64,000 nt of DNA. Source: Limnoperna fortunei. Its lineage: Eukaryota > Mollusca > Bivalvia > Mytilida > Modiolidae. The position numbers were made by a program, and so were the translations under genes. Position 1 is the first letter of the stretch. The number at the start of each line of letters is the position of its first letter. Below the pieces are notes generated by a model that saw nothing but the letters and a program-made list of their open reading frames with translations, was not told the DNA's origin and made no database searches. The stretch covers positions 39,908,067-39,972,066 of the forward strand of contig OX104120.1 of the NCBI GenBank assembly GCA_944474755.1. The letters run 5' to 3'. This document shows positions 50,001 through 60,711 of this stretch, in pieces.

Positions 50001-50385
50001 TCTGTCCCAAAGTTGCGCAAGGATATAGGACACATTTTGGTACAGGTTTGGTATTGCTATCTTTTTTGGTTTAGGAGGAGTAGCATGAACAAGCTTTTTA
50101 GTAAAAGGGGAGATAACTCCTAAAAGGAAAAGGGTGCGGTCAGTCAGGGTGAACTGAGAAAGCGCAATGGGTAACCGATATCAGATATAAAATATCAAAG
50201 CGACATATCGCGAAGTGAAAAAACCAGACACCGAAATTAGTTGGCGGAAGAAAAGAGAAAAGAATAATAATAATAATAATCAGAACAATAACTATAGGTC
50301 TTTCCACAGAAAGGTGGAAAGACCTAATAATCAGAACAATAACTATAGGTCTTTCCACAGAAAGGTGGAAAGACCTAATAATAAT
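47025..50385 (+). mobile_element. Array unit E8 (~16 satellites, two hairpins)
   Basis: A truncated head joins the satellites near 47265. About sixteen units follow, with a five-unit (775-bp) block duplication. The tail is followed by two hairpins (50296-50325, 50347-50376) separated by TAATAATCAGAACAATAACT, that is, a duplicated 51-bp terminus. Confidence 0.87.
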
Positions 50386-52620
50386 TAAAGATCAACTGTT
50401 CGTTTGAACATTTGAGGGTCTTTCCACATTAATTTTAATTTTGTATTATATGATGACATTTAAAATAATCATCTTTTTGCAAAATGTTATAACTTTGGTA
50501 TAAATATTTAAAATAGAAATTATTTTGTATTATTTGCTACTGATTTGGCATTCTAGGAGAGATAACTCTGATAAAAGTTTAATACAACTTTTAACGCCAT
50601 GTCTTCATTTACTCGTAATTAGTAATAGAACATTTTAGGACGAAAATAATTTCAATATCTTTAAAAAAAGCAAAGGTCAAAAACTAGTACGTGACCTTGA
50701 CCCATAAAAGTTTTCAAGGTCAAAGGGCATGAGGGTCTATGGTGAAGACCCCATGCCTCTATCATTAATAGTTAATGAGTTACAAGTGATAAACCAATAA
50801 GTTACATATATAATGGGAGATAACTCCTATAAAATGAAGTCAAATCCTTTTCCTGAAATGTAACAAAGTTGCTCCTTTAGGAGATCAACATTTTGCACTC
50901 TTTAGTTTCACTCTATCATTAATAGTTAATGAGTACCATGCGAAAAACCAATCAGTTACATATATAATGAGAGATAACTCCTATAAAATGAAGTCAAATC
51001 CTTTCCCTGTAAATGTTACAAAGTTGCTCCTGTAAAAGACCAACATTTTGCACTCTTTACTTTCACTTTATCATTAATAGTTAATGAGTTACATGTGAAA
51101 AACTAATAAATTACAAATATAATGGGAGATAACTCTTATAAAATGAAGTCATATCCTTTCCCTGTAAATGTAACATAGTTGCTCCTTTAAGAGATCAACA
51201 TTTTGCACTCTTTAGGTTCCCTCTATCATTAATAGTTAATGAGTACCATGTGAAAAACCAATCAGTTACATATATAATGGGAGATAACTCCTATAAAATG
51301 AAGTCAAATCCTTTCTCTATAATGTAACAAAGTTGCTCCTTTAAGAGACCAACATTGAGCAACTCTTTCGTTTCCATTTATCATTAATAGTTAATGAGTA
51401 ATATGTAAAAAACCAATAAGTTTCATATATAATGGGAGATAACTCCTATAAAATGAAGTCAAATCCTTTTCCTGTAAATGTAACAAAGTTGCTCCTTTAA
51501 GAGATCAACATTTTGCACTCTTTACTTTCCCTCTATCATTAATAGTTAATGAGTACCATGTGAAAAACCAATCAGTTAAATATATAATGGGAGATAACTC
51601 CTATAAAATGAAGTCAAATCCTTTCCATATAAATGTAACAAAGTTGCTCCTTTAAGAGGCCAACATTTTGCACTCTTTAATTTCCCTTTATCTTTAAAAG
51701 TTAATGAGTAACATGTAAAAAACCAATAAGTTGCATATATAATGGGAGATAACTCCTATAAAATGAAGTCAAATCCTTTACCTGTTAATGTAACAAAGTT
51801 CCTCCTTTAAGAGATCAACATTTTGCACTCTTTACTTTCCCTCTATCGTTAATAGTTAATGAGTACCATGTGAAAAACCAATAAGTTACATATATAATGG
51901 GAGATAACTCCTATAAAATGAAGTCAAATTACTTCGCTCGAAATGTGACAAAGTTGCGTCTTAATAAGACGAACATTTTACTCTCAATAAGTGTTTATCT
52001 ATCTTTTACCGTTTCAGAGGAGTAGCGCAAACAAGCAAATGTCAAAATTTACGACGTGACCTTGACCTTTGACCTTGTGTCCATTTTCAAGGTCAAAGGT
52101 CAAGATGATCTATGGTGAAGACCCCAGGCCTCTATCTCTTTTAGTTGTTGAGATTTGTTTGAATATCACTTACTACTTTATTTAAAGGGAGATAACTCCT
52201 ATAACATGTCGTCAGAACCCTTCAATCAATCTGTCCCAAAGTTGTGCAAGGATATAGGACACATTTTGGTAAAGGTTTGGTATTGCTATCTTTTTTGGTT
52301 TAGGAGGAGTAGCATGAATAAGCTTTTTAGTAAAAGGGGAGATAACTCCTTAAAGGAAAAGGGTGCGGTCAGTCAGGGTGAACTGCGAAAGCGCAATGGG
52401 TAACCGATATCAGATATAAAATATCAAAGCGACATGTCGCGGAGTAAAAAAACCAGACACCGAAATAAGTTGGCGGAAGAAAAGAGAAAAGAATAATAAT
52501 AATAATAATAATAATAATCAGAACAATAACTATAGGTCTTACCACAGAAAGGTGGAAAGACCTAATAATAATCAGAACAATAACTATAGGTCTTTCCACA
52601 GAAAGGTGGAAAGACCTAAT
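50386..52620 (+). mobile_element. Array unit E9 (~8 satellites, two hairpins)
   Basis: Head, about eight satellites (50815-51910), tail, hairpins at 52534-52563 (one mismatch) and 52588-52617. From about 51290 to its end it is nearly identical to E10 at an offset of 1924 bp. Confidence 0.87.
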
Positions 52621-54544
52621 TAAAGATCAACTGTTCGGTTGAACATTTGAGGGTCTTTCCATACTTATATTCATTTTGTATTACGTGATGACATTCAAAA
52701 TAATCAACTTTTTGCGAAATGTTATAATTTTGCTATAAATATTTAAAAAAGAAATTATTTTGTATTATTTGCTACATATTGGTATTCTAAGAGAGATAAC
52801 TCTTATAAAATTTTGATACAACTTTTCACGGCATGTCTTAAATTACTCGTAATTATTAATAGAACATTTTAGGAAGAAAATCATTTCAATATCTTTGAAA
52901 ATAGCAAAGGTCAAAAACTAGTACGTGACCTTGACCCATGCAAGTTTTCAAGGTCAAAGGGCATGAGGGTCTATGGTGAAGACCCCGTGCCTCTATCATA
53001 AATGGTTAATGAGTTACAAGTGAAAAACAAATAAGTTACATATATAATGGGAGATAACTCCTATAAAACGAAGTCAAATAATCTTCCTGTAAATATGACA
53101 AAGTTGCTTTTTTAAGAGAGCAACATTTTGCACTCTTTAGTTTCCCTTTGTCATTAATAGTTAATGAGTACCATGTGAAAAACCAATCAGTTACATATAT
53201 AATGGGAGATAACTCCTATAAAATGAAGTCAAATCCTTTCTCTATAATGTAACAAAGTTGCTCCTTTAAGAGACCAACATTGAGCAACTCTTTCGTTTCC
53301 ATTTATCATTAATAGTTAATGAGTAATATGTAAAAAACCAATAAGTTTCATATATAATGGGAGATAACTCCTATAAAATGAAGTCAAATCCTTTTCCTGT
53401 AAATGTAACAAAGTTGCTCCTTTAAGAGATCAACATTTTGCACTCTTTACTTTCCTTCTATCATTAATAGTTAATGAGTACCATGTGAAAAACCAATCAG
53501 TTAAATATATAATGGGAGATAACTCCTATAAAATGAAGTCAAATCCTTTCCATATAAATGTAACAAAGTTGCTCCTTTAAGAGGCCAACATTTTGCACTC
53601 TTTAATTTCCCTTTATCTCTAAAAGTTAATGAGTAACATGTAAAAAACCAATAAGTTGCATATATAATGGGAGATAACTCCTATAAAATGAAGTCAAATC
53701 CTTTACCTGTTAATGTAACAAAGTTGCTCCTTTAAGAGATCAACATTTTGCACTCTTTACTTTCCCTCTATCATTAATAGTTAATGAGTACCATGTGAAA
53801 AACCAATAAGTTACATATATAATGGGAGATAACTCCTATAAAATGAAGTCAAATTACTTCGCTCCAAATGTGACAAAGTTGCGTCTTAATAAGACGAACA
53901 TTTTACTCTCAATAAGTGTTTATCTATCTTTTACCGTTTCAGAGGAGTAGCGCAAACAAGCAAATGTCAAAATTTAGGACGTCACCTTGACCTTTGACCT
54001 TGTGTCCATTTTCAAGGTCAAAGGTCAAGATGATCTATGGTGAAGACCCCAGGCCTCTATCTTTTAGTTGTTGAGATTTGTTTGAATATCACTTACTACT
54101 TTTATTTAAAGGGAGATAACTCCTATAACATGTCGTCAGAACCCTTCAATCAATCTGTCCCAAAGTTGTGCAAGGATATAGGACACATTTTGGTAAAGGT
54201 TTGGTATTGCTATCTTCTTTGGTTTAGGAGGAGTAGCATGAATAAGCTTTTTAGTAAAAGGGGAGATAACTCCTTAAAGGAAAAGGGTGCGGTCAGTCAG
54301 GGTGAACTGCGAAAGCGCAATGGGTAACCGATATCAGATATAAAATATCAAAGCGACATGTCGCGGAGTAAAAAAACCAGACACCGAAATAAGTTGGCGG
54401 AAGAAAAGAGAAAAGAATAATAATAATAATAATAATAATAATCAGAACAATAACTATAGGTCTTTCCACAGAAAGGTGGAAAGACCTAATAATAATCAGA
54501 ACAATAACTATAGGTCTTTCCACAGAAAGGTGGAAAGACCTAAT
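52621..54544 (+). mobile_element. Array unit E10 (two hairpins)
   Basis: The 1924-bp unit has a length equal to the duplication offset. Its 3' part repeats E9 and its head repeats as the head of E11, so a whole-unit duplication by unequal exchange is the simplest reading. Hairpins are at 54458-54487 and 54512-54541. The first half-site of its TGACC box is mutated (GTCACCTTG, 53981). Confidence 0.87.
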
Positions 54545-56135
54545 TAAAGATCAACTGTTCGGTTGAACATTTGAGGGTCTTTCCATACTTATATTCATTT
54601 TGTATTAAGTGATGACATTCAAAATAATCAACTTTTTGCGAAATGTTATAATTTTGCTATAAATATTTAAAAAAGAAATTATTTTGTATTATTTGCTACA
54701 TATTGGTATTCTAAGAGAGATAACTCTTATAAAATTTTGATACAACTTTTCACGGCATGTCTTAAATTACTCGTAATTATTAATAGAACATTTTAGGAAG
54801 AAAATATTTCAATATCTTTGAAAATAGCAAAGGTCAAAAACTAGTACGTGACCTTGACCCATGCAAGTTTTCAAGGTCAAAGGGCATGAGGGTCTATGGT
54901 GAAGACCCCGTGCCTCTATCATAAATGGTTAATAAGTTACAAGTGAAAAACAAATAAGTTACATATATAATGGGAGATAACTCCTATAAAACGAAGTCAA
55001 ATCATCTTCCTGTAAATATGACAAAGTTGCTTTTTTAAGAGAGCAACATTTTGCACTCTTTAGTTTCCCTTTGTCATTAATAGTTAATGAGTTACTTGTG
55101 AAAAACCAATAAGTAACATATGTAATGGGAGATAACTCCTATAAAATGAAGTCAAATCCTTTTCCTGTAAATGTGACAAAGTTGCTCCTTTAAGAGAGCA
55201 ACATTTTGCACTCTTTAGTTTCCCTTTATCATTAATAGTTAATGAGTACCATGTGAAAAACCAATCAGTTACATATATAATGGGGGATAACTCCTATAAA
55301 ATGAAGTCAAATCCGTTTACTGCAAATGCAAAAAAGTTGCTCCTTTAAAAGACCAACATTTTGCACTCTTTAGTTTCCCTATATCATTAATAGTTAATGA
55401 GTAACATGTGAAAAACCAATACGTTACATATATAATGGGAGATAACTCCTATAAAATGAAGTCAAATTACTTCCCTTTAAATGTGACAAAGTTGCTTCTT
55501 AATAAGACGAAGATTTTACTCTCAATAAGTGTTTATCTATCTTTTACCGTTTCAAAGGAGTACCGGACACAAGCAAATGTCAAAATTTAGAACGTGACCT
55601 TGACCTTTGACCTTGTGTCCATTTTCAAGGTCAAAGGTCATGATGGTCTAAAGTGAAGACCCCAGGCCTCTATCTCTTTTAGTTGCTGAGATTTGTTTGA
55701 ATATCACTTACTACTTTTATTTAAAGGGAGATAACTCCTATAAGATGTCGTCAGAACCCTTCAATCAATCTGTCCCAAAGTTGCGCAAGGATATAGGACA
55801 CACTTTGGTAAAGGTTTGGTATTGCTATCTTTTTTGGTTTAGGAGGAGTAGCAGGAACAAGCTTTTTAGTAATAGGGGAGATAATTCCTTAAATGAAAAG
55901 AGTGCGGTCAGTCAGGGTGAACTGCGAATGGGTAACCGACATCATATATAAAATATCAAAGCGACATGTCGCGAAGTGAAAAAACCTTACAGCGAAGAAT
56001 GATGGCGGAAGAAAAGAGAAAATAATAATAATAATCAGAGACAATAACTATAGGTCTTTCCACAGAAAGGTGGAAAGACCTAATAATCAGAACAATAACT
56101 ATAGGTCTTTCCACAGAAAGGTGGAAAGACCTAAT
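54545..56135 (+). mobile_element. Array unit E11 (last unit)
   Basis: Head and four satellites similar to E4, a tail with a 9-bp deletion near 55927, hairpins at 56052-56081 and 56103-56132. After the final CTAAT the sequence becomes unrelated flank (TATATCAATCAGTACAGG), which marks the right end of the array. Confidence 0.85.
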
Positions 56136-57967
56136 TATATCAATCAGTACAGGGTGCACTTGATCTAATCTTCATTGACAAGGATTGGCAGTCTTTCTAC
56201 GTAATGTCTTAGGTTTGCTCTTGGTACTCCGGATTCCTTCCCAATAAAAACTTGACGCCATGATATAGCTGAAAAATTGCTGAAAGTGTCGAAAACATTC
56301 AAACAAACAAACAACATTTTCTAAATGCATTATCAATGTTTGTTTCTGACCTATATCACATACCTTATATCACATACCCTATACCTTATATAACCTTATA
56401 TCACACCCTTTAATCGTAAATGATGCTAATCATTGTGTTGTTTGTCAATATATTTTCTTTTCAATGAGTTGTTCCTTTTTCAGCAGGGACATTTAGTATT
56501 GTATAGCAGAGTAGTATTTAGTGAATACCGCAAAAATTAAAATAATAAATTTTAGTTTATTATTAGTTTAAACATATTTTATTAATATAAATATCAATAA
56601 TATGTACAAAATAAATCATACAAAGAATAACATACAAAGCGCAATGGGTAACCGACATCATATATAAAATATCAAAGCGACATGTCGCGAAGTGAAAAAA
56701 CCTTACAGCGAAGAATGATGGCGGAAGAAAAGAGAAAATAATAATAATAATCAGAACAATAACTATAGGTCTTTCCACAGAAAGGTGGAAAGACCTAATT
56801 ATATCAATCAGTACAGGGTGCACTTGATCTAATCTTCATTGACAAGGATTGGCAGTCTTTCTACGTAATGTCTTAGGTTTGCTCTTGGTACTCCGGATTC
56901 CTTCCCAATAAAAACTTGACGCCATGATATAGCTGAAAAATTGCTGAAAGTGTCGAAAACATTCAAACAAACAAACAACATTTTCTAAATGCATTATCAA
57001 TGTTTGTTTCTGACCTATATCACATACCTTATATCACATACCCTATACCTTATATAACCTTATATCACACCCTTTAATCGTAAATGATGCTAATCATTGT
57101 GTTGTTTGTCAATATATTTTCTTTTCAATGAGTTGTTCCTTTTTCAGCAGGGACATTTAGTATTGTATAGCAGAGTAGTATTTAGTGAATACCGCAAAAA
57201 TTAAAATAATAAATTTTAGTTTATTATTAGTTTAAACATATTTTATTAATATAAATATCAATAATATGTACAAAATAAATCATACAAAGAATAACATACA
57301 AAGCGCAATGGGTAACCGACATCATATATAAAATATCAAAGCGACATGTCGCGAAGTGAAAAAACCTTACAGCGAAGAATGATGGCGGAAGAAAAGAGAA
57401 AATAATAATAATAATCAGAACAATAACTATAGGTCTTTCCACAGAAAGGTGGAAAGACCTAATTATATCAATCAGTACAGGGTGCACTTGATCTAATCTT
57501 CATTGACAAGGATTGGCAGTCTTTCTACGTAATGTCTTAGGTTTGCTCTTGGTACTCCGGATTCCTTCCCAATAAAAACTTGACGCCATGATATAGCTGA
57601 AAAATTGCTGAAAGTGTCGAAAACATTCAAACAAACAAACAACATTTTCTAAATGCATTATCAATGTTTGTTTCTGACCTATATCACATACCTTATATCA
57701 CATACCCTATACCTTATATAACCTTATATCACACCCTTTAATCGTAAATGATGCTAATCATTGTGTTGTTTGTCAATATATTTTCTTTTCAATGAGTTGT
57801 TCCTTTTTCAGCAGGGACATTTAGTATTGTATAGCAGAGTAGTATTTAGTGAATACCGCAAAAATTAAAATAATAAATTTTAGTTTATTATTAGTTTAAA
57901 CATATTTTATTAATATAAATATCAATAATATGTACAAAATAAATCATACAAAGAATAACATACAGGA
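55927..57967 (+). repeat. Three tandem copies of E11 tail plus flank (664-bp period)
   Basis: Copies at 55927-56639 (with one extra ~51-bp hairpin segment), 56640-57303 and 57304-57967. Copies 2 and 3 look identical along their whole length. Each holds the element tail, a hairpin (56103-56132, 56767-56796, 57431-57460), a SINE-like tail and AT-rich flank ending AAGAATAACATACA. Confidence 0.93.
56195..56312 (+). mobile_element. SINE-like 3' region (triplicated with its host unit)
   Basis: ACAAGGATTGGCAGT, GGTACTCCGGATTCCTTCCC, TTGACGCCATGATATAGC, AAAATTGCTGAAAGTG and an (AAAC)n tail. The same copy recurs at about 56840-56976 and 57504-57640 because the whole 664-bp unit was duplicated. Confidence 0.65.
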
Positions 57968-58155
57968 TTCGGAAATAAGCATGTAAGCTTTTGTTAATCC
58001 GTCTCCTTACAATTTCGACAAAATGTAATTTCAAAACTAAGAGCATGCTTAGGGAATAAATAGAAAAAAGGAGATGTAAATGTTGTCAGGAAGTGTAATC
58101 AATAAAAGAAACTGTCAATGTGACAATGGAAATCATGGAAGAGTGAAATTCAGTT
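57968..58155. other. Junction sequence
   Basis: Unique-looking DNA between the triplicated block and the LINE fragment. Confidence 0.4.
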
Positions 58156-58476
58156 TTAAAAAGCGTTTGTTGTGAACAATATATTTTTAAAGACATTAAT
58201 ATTTTCATCTAATCTTAGAAAATCTGACCCATACAATAAGTTAACATCGACAGGTTGGTTTAAATTAAGAGTATGTATGGTACTATAACGAAGCTGATCA
58301 TACTTATAACATTCAAAAAGAAAATGATAGGTTGATTCGACATGACCACATCTACAGTTTGGAGAATCTACAAGGTTTCGCAGAAACAGATGCTCATTTA
58401 ATGAACTAATGTTAATACGAAGCCTTGCATGTAGAATCTGCCCTTGTCTAGTTCCGACGTAATAGTATTTTGGGGT
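58156..58476 (-). mobile_element. LINE ORF2 C-terminus (copy 2, frame intact)
   Basis: The minus strand has 106 uninterrupted codons ending in TAA at 58156: KYYYVGTRQGQILHARLR..SLNEHLFLRNLVDSPNCRCG, then HVESTYHFLFEC and ..NVFKNILFTTNAF. This is the C-terminal end of a non-LTR retrotransposon ORF2, with the zinc-knuckle spacing C-x-C-x7-H-x4-C (CRCGHVESTYHFLFEC). The polymerase domain is absent, since the element is cut off near 58476 in the 5' direction. The undamaged frame suggests a younger insertion than the related copy at 18300-18665. Confidence 0.85.
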
Positions 58477-58770
58477 TACTTTACTGCGAGTCTATTATGT
58501 TTAATATTATTTCATGTTTAATAAGTATCACATGCAAACGCAATATTTGACTGACTCAACTGAAGAACCAATTTACTGTTAACACTATTGTCTTGTTGGA
58601 ATTCATGGTTGAACATTAAATATGGTTTTGTTGACAAATGTTTATCATGCTGCGATGATTATTCTCATTAAGGAAAATAAACACTGATATATGATATGGT
58701 TAAACTATATGATATAATGAACATAACATTTTTGTTTTTAAAAGAGGTATTAGTATTTTTAGTTAGAGTA
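58477..58770. other. No gene seen
   Basis: AT-rich DNA with no resolved feature. Confidence 0.4.
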
Positions 58771-59034
58771 CAATAATTTAATTTTCTTTGTAAGCTGAAA
58801 TCCGATTGGCCAATTCAAATGGTGCAACACAGGTTATACGAAATAACTTGCGTTGGTCACATGAAATATTCTTATGCCGTTTAAATTCGTTTTGTTTCAT
58901 GACCTCATCGTTTTTTTACCGTTAAAGTTGTGAAGTATTATCAAATAATGTTACGACTATTTCACATTTCTGAACAGATTATACTATTTGCGTTTTATTA
59001 GTTGTAAATACACATAAAGCATGTTATATTGTAC
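58771..59034 (+). repeat. Diverged third copy of the 548-bp repeat (3' half)
   Basis: Shares AATAATTTAATTT.CTTTGT, AAGCTGAAATC.GATT, TTTCATGAC/TTCCATGAC, TTTCTGAA.AG.TTATAC, GTTTTATTAG and CATGTTATAT.GTA in order with 23515-23735 and 24060-24283. Confidence 0.7.
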
Positions 59035-59294
59035 AACCCGTTCACAAAATTTTATGAATATTTAATAAAGTATGTATTTTGATGATATCCTTGATTTAAA
59101 AAGTGCATTAAATAGCTTTGGTTAAGAGGTTCATGAAGATTAGCACAAATTTTAAAAGTTCGCCTTGCAGGAAAATACTTAGTTACCGCATATATTTGCT
59201 TTTGATAGATATTCTTGTAAAAACAAAAAACAACTAACATTCAAACATATTTTTTCTCAAGTGAGGGGATGGCGCGTTGCGTGGATGAAAAATT
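59035..59294. other. No gene seen
   Basis: AT-rich DNA with no resolved feature. Confidence 0.4.
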
Positions 59295-59580
59295 TTACAT
59301 TTTAGAATCTTGAGGCACTTTTTTGTCACTTCTTTGTTGTTTGAAGACCTTACTGTCCGCAACTGTATACATGCTAATAACAAATGTGTTTTGTTTGTTG
59401 TTTGTGTGAATGGGGTTTAATGTCACTTTCAGCTGCTTTTCAGCAATATCATAGTATCTAGTATTATTGGGGTGGAGTAAACGGTGAAATGCTGTCCTTG
59501 TCACTTGTCGTTGGAGTCGAACATATATCTTTCCACAGTTAGTGTCGAATTTACACCTCAGTGGTGACACTCCAGTCAAT
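59295..59580 (-). mobile_element. tRNA-related SINE-like element
   Basis: On the minus strand: GTTCGACTCC (59517-59526), matching a polymerase III B box, then ACCCCAATAATACTAG, TACTATGATATTGCTG, CAGCTGAAAGTGACATTAAA, and a CACACAAACAAACAAAAC tail. The order B box, core, (AAAC)n tail is that of a tRNA-derived SINE. The open frame across it is not a gene. I could not define an A box. Confidence 0.65.
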
Positions 59581-59980
59581 AATAGTTAATGAGCAACTAT
59601 CGTAAACAATCGTCAGACGAGGCCTTTATAATAACAAATGATTTTTACATTCTGTAAGATACATATCGCGTGCAAGCGAGTTTTTTAGTGATAGTCCTGA
59701 CACTGACTCATTGGGATAGATTTGCCCAATACCTCGACCAAAAAGAATGTGGTAAGTAAATCTTTGATAATTAACGTTATAAAAATAAGAGTAACCAACG
59801 AAGGCATGTACCTCTCTTTTAGTATTGTAAATAGTTATCATTATTTCTTTTGGTAACTATGAAAATTTATGGAACGAGAGCATGGGATAATTGTACCCCA
59901 AAAAGAAACAATAAATAGTAAATAATGTTTCCTGTATCTGTTACATGCTCGAATTATTTTGTCAATGTTCTATAAAATTG
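59581..59980. other. 3' flank of the membrane-protein exon
   Basis: Probably the 3' UTR and downstream DNA of the minus-strand gene ending at 59981. I did not find a convincing poly(A) signal on that strand. Confidence 0.35.
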
Positions 59981-60711
59981 TTATGTTACTCTACGAAAGA
60001 ATTTTAAATCACTCCTCGGTGATTTCATGTCAAGGGCAACAACTGCAATTATAGACAAACTTAAAATTATCCCAGCAAAGTAACCCAAATACGAGGCCGA
60101 TCGTCGATTATCGCTCACGCTGATATGCTTTCTTTTGTAAGATGATAATTGAGTTTTGTTGACTGCTAATGCTGTTTTGAGATATTTCAGTCTCGTTTCT
60201 AGATCCTCTCCCATACCACTGATTAGCGAACATTCACACATGCAGATTGGGTCTGCTGTAGACGCCATTGTGCTTCCGCTTATCGAAGTTGTTTTTGTTT
60301 GTCCTGACAGAACTTGTGACGTCGAACCCGATATCGTAGATTGAATATTAGAACCAACTGTTGAGGGTGTACCAACGTGCAATGTTGTGTAGACATCTGT
60401 AGAAATGATAGATTCGGTAGCTTGGTTCTGAAGCGTTGTTGTTACCAATGACGCCATTGTGTTTCCGTTTTTCAAAATTCCCATTGTTTGTTCTAATGAA
60501 ACTAGCGACGTCGTACCCTGTAAAGTAGATTGACTATTAGTAGCAACTGTTGAGGCTGAAGCATCATGAAATGTTGTGGATATATATACGTGGTTTTGAA
60601 ACGTTGTTGTTACTAATGACGTGGTCGATTCTGTATTTGTTACTTCAGTTGTATGATTCATACAAGACAACAAGTAGTTCACAGCACGAGAAGTTCCACT
60701 TCCGGCGTAGT
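59981..60711 (-). CDS. Last exon of a mucin-like single-pass membrane protein
   Basis: Minus strand, 242 codons and stop. A clear acceptor (TTTTATTGCAG, 60712-60722) precedes the exon, so the in-frame GTG further upstream is intronic. The exon starts in phase 1 (AC TAC GCC). Residues about 20-155 are a Ser/Thr-rich ectodomain with two related ~60-residue repeats, each starting SLVTTT(F/L)QN and ending near MA. Then come a Cys motif (ICMCECS), a charged membrane-proximal segment (LETRLKYLKTALAVNKTQ..YKRK.ISVSDNRRSASYLG), one transmembrane helix (GYFAGIILSLSIIAVVAL) and a short basic tail. The order Ser/Thr-rich region, CxCxC, juxtamembrane K/R..S..D.R.SA and TM resembles the C-terminal module of many mollusc surface proteins, from memory. 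Upstream ectodomain exons were not identified. It is probably glycosylated and extracellular. Confidence 0.75.

Larger units (their letters stand above)
33137..56135 (+). repeat. Head-to-tail array of 11 pearl/Helitron-like elements
   Basis: 23 kb of one element family in one orientation, unit following unit without spacer. Each unit has a head (starts TAAAGATCAACTGTTCGG, with GTTC/GAAC dyads), a line of ~155-bp satellites (each with GGGAGATAACTCC), a tail (ends near GTCGCGAA..GTTGGCGG) and a TAA repeat. From E3 on, some units also have a terminal hairpin AGGTCTTTCCAC / GTGGAAAGACCT followed by TAAT. No transposase or Rep/helicase frame is present. Central ~160-bp tandem repeats flanked by conserved ends, with a 3' hairpin, is the plan of bivalve pearl elements and other non-autonomous Helitron-type elements; the assignment is inference. 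Confidence 0.9.

Noticed and set aside
50140..50358. Ile/Arg-rich minus-strand frames over the hairpin ends (also 52369-52599, 54293-54523, 56563-56823, 57227-57487)
   Set aside because: They read through TAA repeats and duplicated hairpins. The repeated peptide is a translation of the repeat.
33137..56135. Possible CRISPR-like array (regular repeats)
   Set aside because: Repeats are long, diverged and lack unique spacers. The DNA is eukaryotic, with satellites inside mobile elements.
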